Origin: an uncultured Lachnospiraceae bacterium
Lineage (GTDB): Bacteria > Bacillota > Clostridia > Lachnospirales > Lachnospiraceae
Length of the DNA stretch: 64,000 bases
Direction of reading: 5' to 3'
NCBI GenBank assembly: GCA_910586705.1
Contig: CAJUJK010000012.1
Coordinates: 1 to 64,000, forward strand
The notes below the pieces were generated by a model. That model ran no database searches, had not been told where the DNA came from, and was given only the letters and a program-made list of their open reading frames with translations. The translations under genes and the position numbers were made by a program. Positions 59,572 through 64,000 of the stretch are shown here, piece after piece; within the stretch, counting starts at the first letter, position 1, and each line of letters begins with the position of its first letter.

Positions 59572-60697
59572 ACAAATGTTAGAGGATTCATTAAAAACAA
59601 TACACACAGGAGAGGTTGTTGAAGGTACCGTTATCGATGTAAAGCCGGAAGAGATCATTCTCAACATCGGATATAAGTCAGATGGCGTTTTGACGAGAAA
59701 TGAATATACAAACGAACCCAATGTAGATTTGACAACCATTGCGAAGCCCGGAGACACCATGGAAGTGAAGGTGCTGAAGGTGAACGACGGTGAGGGACAG
59801 GTTCTCCTTACCTACAAGCGTCTCGCTGCAGACAGAGGCAATAAGCGCATCGAGGAAGCTTACGAGAACAAAGAAGTGCTCACGGCAAAGGTGGCGCAGG
59901 TGCTGGACGGCGGCTTGAGCGTCGTTGTGGAAGAGGTAAGAATCTTTATTCCTGCAAGCCTTGTGTCCGACACGTATGAGAAAGATCTGAACAAGTACGC
60001 GGGTCAGGAGATCCAGTTCGTGATCAGTGAGTACAATCCTAAGAGAAGAAGGTATATCGGCGACAGAAAGCAGCTCATCCTTGCTGAGAAGGCAGAGATG
60101 CAGAAGAAACTCTTTGAGACGATCAAAATCGGTGACACCGTGGAAGGTACGGTTAAGAACGTGACAGATTTCGGCGCGTTTATTGATCTGGGCGGCTGCG
60201 ACGGTCTGCTCCACATCTCTGAGATGTCCTGGGGCAGAGTGGAGAATCCGAAGAAGGTATTTAAGGTTGGCGACGTGGTGAAGGTGCTGATCAAAGATAT
60301 CTCTGGCACGAAGATTGCATTGAGCCTTAAGTTTGAAGATAAGAATCCTTGGAGGGATGCGGCAAACAAGTATGCAGTAGGCACAGAGGTTACCGGCAGG
60401 GTGGCGCGCATGACGGATTTCGGTGCGTTCATTGAGCTGGAGCCGGGCATTGACGCATTGCTTCATGTGTCCCAGATCTCCAAAGAACATATTGATAAGC
60501 CCTCCGATGTACTGAAGAGCGGCGAGGAAGTGACGGCAAAGGTCGTTGACTTCAACGAGGCGGACAAGAAGATCAGCCTAAGCATCAAGGCGATGTTCGC
60601 TCCCGAACCGAAAGCTGAGAAAGCGGAAGATGAGGACGTTGTCTCTGTAGATATTGACGCGGTGATCGCGGAGGAGAGCGGGGACGCTGCAGAGTAA
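59552..60697 (+). CDS. S1-domain protein (ribosomal protein S1-like)
   Basis: The protein has 381 residues and four S1 domains. They begin near residues 18 (GEVVEGTVIDVKPEEIILNIG), 105, 195 (GDTVEGTVKNVTDFGAFIDLG) and 280 (GTEVTGRVARMTDFGAFIELE); an acidic tail follows. This is shorter than the six-domain E. coli S1 and matches the RpsA homologue of Firmicutes, which binds mRNA and may not be a stable ribosome component. Its start lies inside ispH, preceded by GGAGG within ispH codons. Confidence 0.9.
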   Translation: MSELTFEQMLEDSLKTIHTGEVVEGTVIDVKPEEIILNIGYKSDGVLTRNEYTNEPNVDLTTIAKPGDTMEVKVLKVNDGEGQVLLTYKRLAADRGNKRIEEAYENKEVLTAKVAQVLDGGLSVVVEEVRIFIPASLVSDTYEKDLNKYAGQEIQFVISEYNPKRRRYIGDRKQLILAEKAEMQKKLFETIKIGDTVEGTVKNVTDFGAFIDLGGCDGLLHISEMSWGRVENPKKVFKVGDVVKVLIKDISGTKIALSLKFEDKNPWRDAANKYAVGTEVTGRVARMTDFGAFIELEPGIDALLHVSQISKEHIDKPSDVLKSGEEVTAKVVDFNEADKKISLSIKAMFAPEPKAEKAEDEDVVSVDIDAVIAEESGDAAE

Positions 60698-60754
60698 GAC
60701 ATAACAGGCATAAACAGTCAAATTTTTCATAATGAATAAAGGCGGTGGGAACCC

Positions 60755-61534
60755 ATGGCATATGACTATGAATACTTTAAGAAAGCGGTTTATGACCTTA
60801 CAAAGATTGATCTGAATGCTTACAAGGAAAAGCAGATGAAGCGTCGGATCGATACGCTGATTTCCAAAAATAAGGTTGTCGGTTATGACAACTATGTTTC
60901 GGTACTCAAGAACGATAAGGCGAGATTTGATGAGTTTGTCAACTACCTGACCATCAATGTGTCTGAGTTTTACAGAAATGTGGACCAGTGGCAGCTTCTG
61001 GACAAAGATATCTTTCCGGAGCTGATCCAGCGCTACGGTAAGAACTTAAAGATATGGAGCGCGGCATGTTCGACGGGCGACGAACCCTACTCTCTGGTGA
61101 TGGCGCTGTCCAGACATGTGCCGGTCAATCAGATTAAGATTTACGCGACGGATCTGGATAAGCAGGTGATCGAGAAGGCGAAGATGGGTCTGTACGCGGA
61201 GAAGAGCGTTGCTGGTGTGCCGGCGGATCTGAAGAAGAAGTTCTTTACGAAGGTTGGTCCTTCCTATCAGATTTCAGATGAAGTGAAAAGCAGGGTGGAA
61301 TTTAAGGAACACAATCTGCTGAAGGATACATATCCCACGGATTTCCATCTGATCGTGTGCCGTAATGTGCTGATCTACTTTACGGAGGAGGCGAAGGACG
61401 AGGTGTTCCGCAAGTTCCAGAAGAGCCTTAAGCCGGGCGGTTATCTGTTCATAGGCAGTACCGAGCAGATCATCAACCACAAAGAAGTGGGTTTTGAACG
61501 GAAAAATTCGTTCTTCTATCAGAGACCAATGTGA
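60755..61534 (+). CDS. cheR: Chemotaxis protein methyltransferase CheR
   Basis: The protein has 259 residues. An N-terminal helical domain (about 1-75) is followed by the SAM-binding methyltransferase domain with SAACSTGDEPYSLVMAL near residue 107, VCRNVLIYF near 200, and GGYLFIGSTEQI near the end. It methylates glutamates of chemoreceptors. It stands alone here, away from other che genes, but agrees with a flagellated organism. Confidence 0.95.
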   Translation: MAYDYEYFKKAVYDLTKIDLNAYKEKQMKRRIDTLISKNKVVGYDNYVSVLKNDKARFDEFVNYLTINVSEFYRNVDQWQLLDKDIFPELIQRYGKNLKIWSAACSTGDEPYSLVMALSRHVPVNQIKIYATDLDKQVIEKAKMGLYAEKSVAGVPADLKKKFFTKVGPSYQISDEVKSRVEFKEHNLLKDTYPTDFHLIVCRNVLIYFTEEAKDEVFRKFQKSLKPGGYLFIGSTEQIINHKEVGFERKNSFFYQRPM

Positions 61535-61550
61535 GTTTATAAATTGAAGT

Positions 61551-61575
61551 GGGCAGCGATTCGTCGCTGCCCTTC
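61551..61575 (+). terminator. Intrinsic terminator after cheR
   Basis: A perfect 9-bp stem, GGGCAGCGA (61551-61559) with TCGCTGCCC (61564-61572), with a TTCG tetraloop; the T-run is weak. It may serve both convergent genes. Confidence 0.7.
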
Positions 61576-61609
61576 GCTATGTCTGAATATACATCTGGAA
61601 GTCCGGGAT

Positions 61610-62713
61610 TTAGTATGTCTTTGCCATTTTTCCCAATAGATACTGCGCGTAGCGGGAGAAGAGTTCCCGGTCTGTTTTGCGCTCGTCGGTGAGTTCAAAG
61701 AAAAGTTCATGGCTCTTGTAGTCCCGTTTGAAGAAAGGCTCGATCAATATATCCCATTGAGGGAGAAAGTGACCGTACTTGCGTGTATAGCATGTGGCGG
61801 CTGTCGCCTGCGTGCGGTGCGAGGGATCCACAAAGGAGGATACCGACTTGTGGAGGGCGATGTCTTCCTCCGGCAGATAGTAGTAGTCTTTATAGCTGGC
61901 GTAGAAATATTTCATCTCTTCCTCATAGAGCGGCACTTTCAGAATGCCGTCATTTTTTTCCCCGCTGAAATAACAGCCGTTTGCCAGATTGGACAGGGAA
62001 AAGGGAAGAGGAGCAGGCAGCGCCAGTTTCATAAGCAGTTCCTGCTTTTCCTGACCATGGTAGTCAGTATAGCTGTTTGCCTGCACTTTCTTCGCGCGGA
62101 TATTTCCGTTAAAAAGATCATAGAATGCCAGAAGGGGAAGGAGCTGCAGCATTCCCCGGATATCGTCGCGGTTGTGCAGAAGCAGAAAGCCGCGGGCGTC
62201 CTGAGACGGGTTTTCCACATAGTTTCTGTATACTTCGATCAGTTCGCCGCCGTGGAAACGGTCCTCCCTTTGAACGCCGAGCAGGGTCTCCAGCGTTTTC
62301 TGCTTGCAGTTTGGCACGTGCAGGAACGCCTTGTAGGGCGAAATGCGTTTATACAGATCAATTCCCTCGAAACTGTCAAAGGTATGCGGCAGCTTATGCT
62401 GTTCGCATTTCTGCAGAAGGTAGGGCAGGTCGAAATTGTTGCCGTTAAAGTGGATCAGATGGGTGAAGGAGCCGGCAAAGTCAAAGAAAGCTTCAAGCAA
62501 TGCAGCTTCCTCTGTGGGACTATCGCAGAACCACTGTCTGATCTGCCAGTTTCCATCCGCGTAAAACGCTGTTCCGATGAGATAGAGCGAGGAGCTTTTT
62601 GCGGTAAATCCTGTGGTTTCAATATCTATAAACAGAAATTGATCCAGAGGAGCGATGCGCTCCATGGGATAGCCGATGGTAAAAGATTCCAAAGTATAAT
62701 TTTCTATTTGCAT
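61610..62713 (-). CDS. RNase H-fold exonuclease-like protein (YprB type)
   Basis: The protein has 367 residues. The start at ATG 62713 (MQIENYTLES) follows GGAGGAAATC, better than an ATG nine codons upstream. The exonuclease domain has DIETTGF near residue 31 and FNGNNFDLPYLL near 90, as in DnaQ-like 3'-5' exonucleases, with a late Asp in NRDDIRGM. A long C-terminal part (about 205-367) carries no clear domain. The YprB family is found widely in Firmicutes; its role in nucleic acid processing is unknown. Confidence 0.85.
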   Translation of the reverse strand: MQIENYTLESFTIGYPMERIAPLDQFLFIDIETTGFTAKSSSLYLIGTAFYADGNWQIRQWFCDSPTEEAALLEAFFDFAGSFTHLIHFNGNNFDLPYLLQKCEQHKLPHTFDSFEGIDLYKRISPYKAFLHVPNCKQKTLETLLGVQREDRFHGGELIEVYRNYVENPSQDARGFLLLHNRDDIRGMLQLLPLLAFYDLFNGNIRAKKVQANSYTDYHGQEKQELLMKLALPAPLPFSLSNLANGCYFSGEKNDGILKVPLYEEEMKYFYASYKDYYYLPEEDIALHKSVSSFVDPSHRTQATAATCYTRKYGHFLPQWDILIEPFFKRDYKSHELFFELTDERKTDRELFSRYAQYLLGKMAKTY

Positions 62714-62871
62714 GATTTCCTCCGCATAAAAGACTGACATATATCTGAGGATAGTTTAGCATATTTTTTGAAATAGCAGTAGTTTTTTTCGTCGAAAAAT
62801 AGTATATTTATAATAGCGGTTCCATCAGAATCAAGGTGTGGACTGAATGCGAAAGGAGCAGGGTTACAGGT

Positions 62872-64000
62872 ATGGCTAAATTAACATTTAACGGCGGCAT
62901 ACATCCCTACGACGGAAAGGATTTGTCGAAGGATAAGCCTATCAGGGCGGTGCTGCCCAAGGGAGATCTGGTGTACCCGTTGTCCCAGCATATCGGCGCG
63001 CCTGCGAAACCGGTCGTGGAGAAGGGCGACCATGTTTTGACAGGGCAGAAGATTGCGGAGGCAGGCGGCTTTGTTTCCGCGCCGATCTACGCGACGGTAT
63101 CGGGCACGGTGAAGGCGATTGAGCCGAGGCGCGTGGTCACTGGCGACAGCGTGATGAGCATTATTATTGAAAACGACGGGCTTTACGAGGAAGTGGAGTA
63201 CCCAGAGCGCAAACCTCTCGAGGAGATGACGCGGGAAGAGATTATCGAGTGTGTGAAGGAGGCGGGTATCGTCGGTATGGGCGGTGCGGGTTTCCCCACT
63301 TTTATCAAACTCTCGCCCAAGGAGCCGGAGAAGATTGATTACGTGATTGCGAACTGCGCAGAGTGCGAACCTTATCTGACGTCCGATTACCGCAGGATGT
63401 TAGAGGAGCCGGAGAAACTGGTGGGAGGTCTCAAGGTTTCCCTGAAGCTGTTTGAGAACGCCAGAGGGATTCTGGCGGTGGAAGATAACAAACCGGATTG
63501 TATCGAACTTTTAAAAAATCTGACGAAAGATGAGCCGCGTATCAGCGTGAAGGAGCTTAAGACCAAATATCCGCAGGGCGCAGAGCGGCAGATCATATAC
63601 GCGACCACGGGACGTGCCATCAATTCTTCCATGCTTCCCGCAGATGCGGGCTGTGTGGTGAACAACGTGGATACGGTGGTGGCGATCTATCACGCGGTGG
63701 TGGAAGGGAAACCGTTGATGAACCGTATCGTTACGGTGACCGGCGATGCCATTGCGGACCCGTGTAACTTTATTGTGCGGATCGGCACGAATTACCATGA
63801 ACTGGTGGAGGAGGCGGGCGGCTTTAAACAGGAGCCTGTCAAGGTTGTGTCCGGCGGACCGATGATGGGGTTTGCCCTCTTCGGGCTGGATGTGCCCACG
63901 ACCAAGACGGCGTCTGCGCTTTTGTGTCTCACGGAGGATGAGGTGTCCCGCATGGAGCCGTCCGCCTGCATCAATTGCGGACGCTGCGTGGAAGTCTGTC
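62872..64000 (+). CDS. rnfC: Rnf complex subunit RnfC, 5' part
   Basis: The first 376 residues; the gene runs off the window end. It starts MAKLTFNGGIHPYDGKDLSKD. The NADH/flavin-type region holds GMGGAGFPTFIKL near 138 and NCAECEPYLTSDYRRM. The first [4Fe-4S] ferredoxin motif, CINCGRCVEVC, ends at the last base. RnfC is the peripheral iron-sulfur subunit that accepts electrons in the ferredoxin:NAD+ oxidoreductase, which pumps Na+ or H+. The remaining rnf genes (D, G, E, A, B) are expected just downstream. Confidence 0.95.
   Translation, partial: MAKLTFNGGIHPYDGKDLSKDKPIRAVLPKGDLVYPLSQHIGAPAKPVVEKGDHVLTGQKIAEAGGFVSAPIYATVSGTVKAIEPRRVVTGDSVMSIIIENDGLYEEVEYPERKPLEEMTREEIIECVKEAGIVGMGGAGFPTFIKLSPKEPEKIDYVIANCAECEPYLTSDYRRMLEEPEKLVGGLKVSLKLFENARGILAVEDNKPDCIELLKNLTKDEPRISVKELKTKYPQGAERQIIYATTGRAINSSMLPADAGCVVNNVDTVVAIYHAVVEGKPLMNRIVTVTGDAIADPCNFIVRIGTNYHELVEEAGGFKQEPVKVVSGGPMMGFALFGLDVPTTKTASALLCLTEDEVSRMEPSACINCGRCVEVC

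Overview
The window looks like a chromosomal segment of an anaerobic, Gram-positive, flagellated member of the Clostridia, most likely family Lachnospiraceae. The evidence is the moderate GC content, strong AGGAGG-type ribosome binding sites, a tryptophan T-box riboswitch, a YqzL gene between era and recO, a Na+-pumping decarboxylase operon, a 2-hydroxyacyl-CoA dehydratase activase, an Rnf complex gene and a SigD-type flagellin promoter. No tRNA, rRNA, CRISPR array, phage or transposase gene was seen. The genus is not determined.

Layout. 1-9.6 kb: metA on the minus strand, a small secreted protein, a small unknown protein, a 1,424-residue activase on the minus strand, then a rhomboid-like membrane protein, a sigma-70-like protein without its DNA-reading parts, and an unknown protein. 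9.6-13.0 kb (minus): a tryptophan ABC transporter (trpXYZ type) behind a T-box leader with a TGG specifier; a 132-bp inverted-repeat element sits between leader and first gene. 13.0-17.3 kb: a CPBP membrane protease, response regulator, ABC ATPase, permease and histidine kinase. Arrays of direct hexamer repeats in helical phase precede both the protease and the ABC genes, suggesting one regulon of the bacteriocin or peptide-antibiotic resistance type. 17.4-29.3 kb: housekeeping genes (YlmH-like S4 protein, M16C peptidase, DUF4349 lipoprotein, era-yqzL-recO, lipoprotein, glyS, alaS). 29.4-37.4 kb: two large polytopic membrane proteins around rpsU, a D-Ala-D-Ala carboxypeptidase, a phosphoesterase, and scpA-scpB.

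37.4-41.2 kb: a SigD-type promoter drives a flagellin carrying a HEXXH zinc-peptidase insert (flagellinolysin), with a run of ten G at its ribosome binding site. It is followed by a zinc-ribbon protein and a second D-Ala-D-Ala carboxypeptidase. 41.2-46.6 kb: a five-gene Na+-translocating decarboxylase operon that combines two different carboxyltransferases (12S-like and 5S-like) with one biotin carrier and the membrane pump. 46.8-54.8 kb: one 2,661-residue secreted multidomain protein with a second run of ten G inside codons 53-56. Loss or gain of one G would truncate the protein, so this gene looks phase-variable. 55.1-64.0 kb: TetR and RpiR regulators, a BaiN-type flavoprotein, cmk, ispH, an S1-domain protein, cheR, an exonuclease-like gene on the minus strand, and the start of rnfC.

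Themes. The Na+ decarboxylase and Rnf both suggest a membrane economy coupled to ion gradients. Several genes concern the cell surface: the flagellinolysin, the giant secreted protein, two penicillin-binding carboxypeptidases and the peptide-resistance cassette. The most unusual signals are the paired G10 tracts at two surface genes, the response-regulator box arrays, and the sigma-like protein lacking regions 2.3-2.4 and 4.
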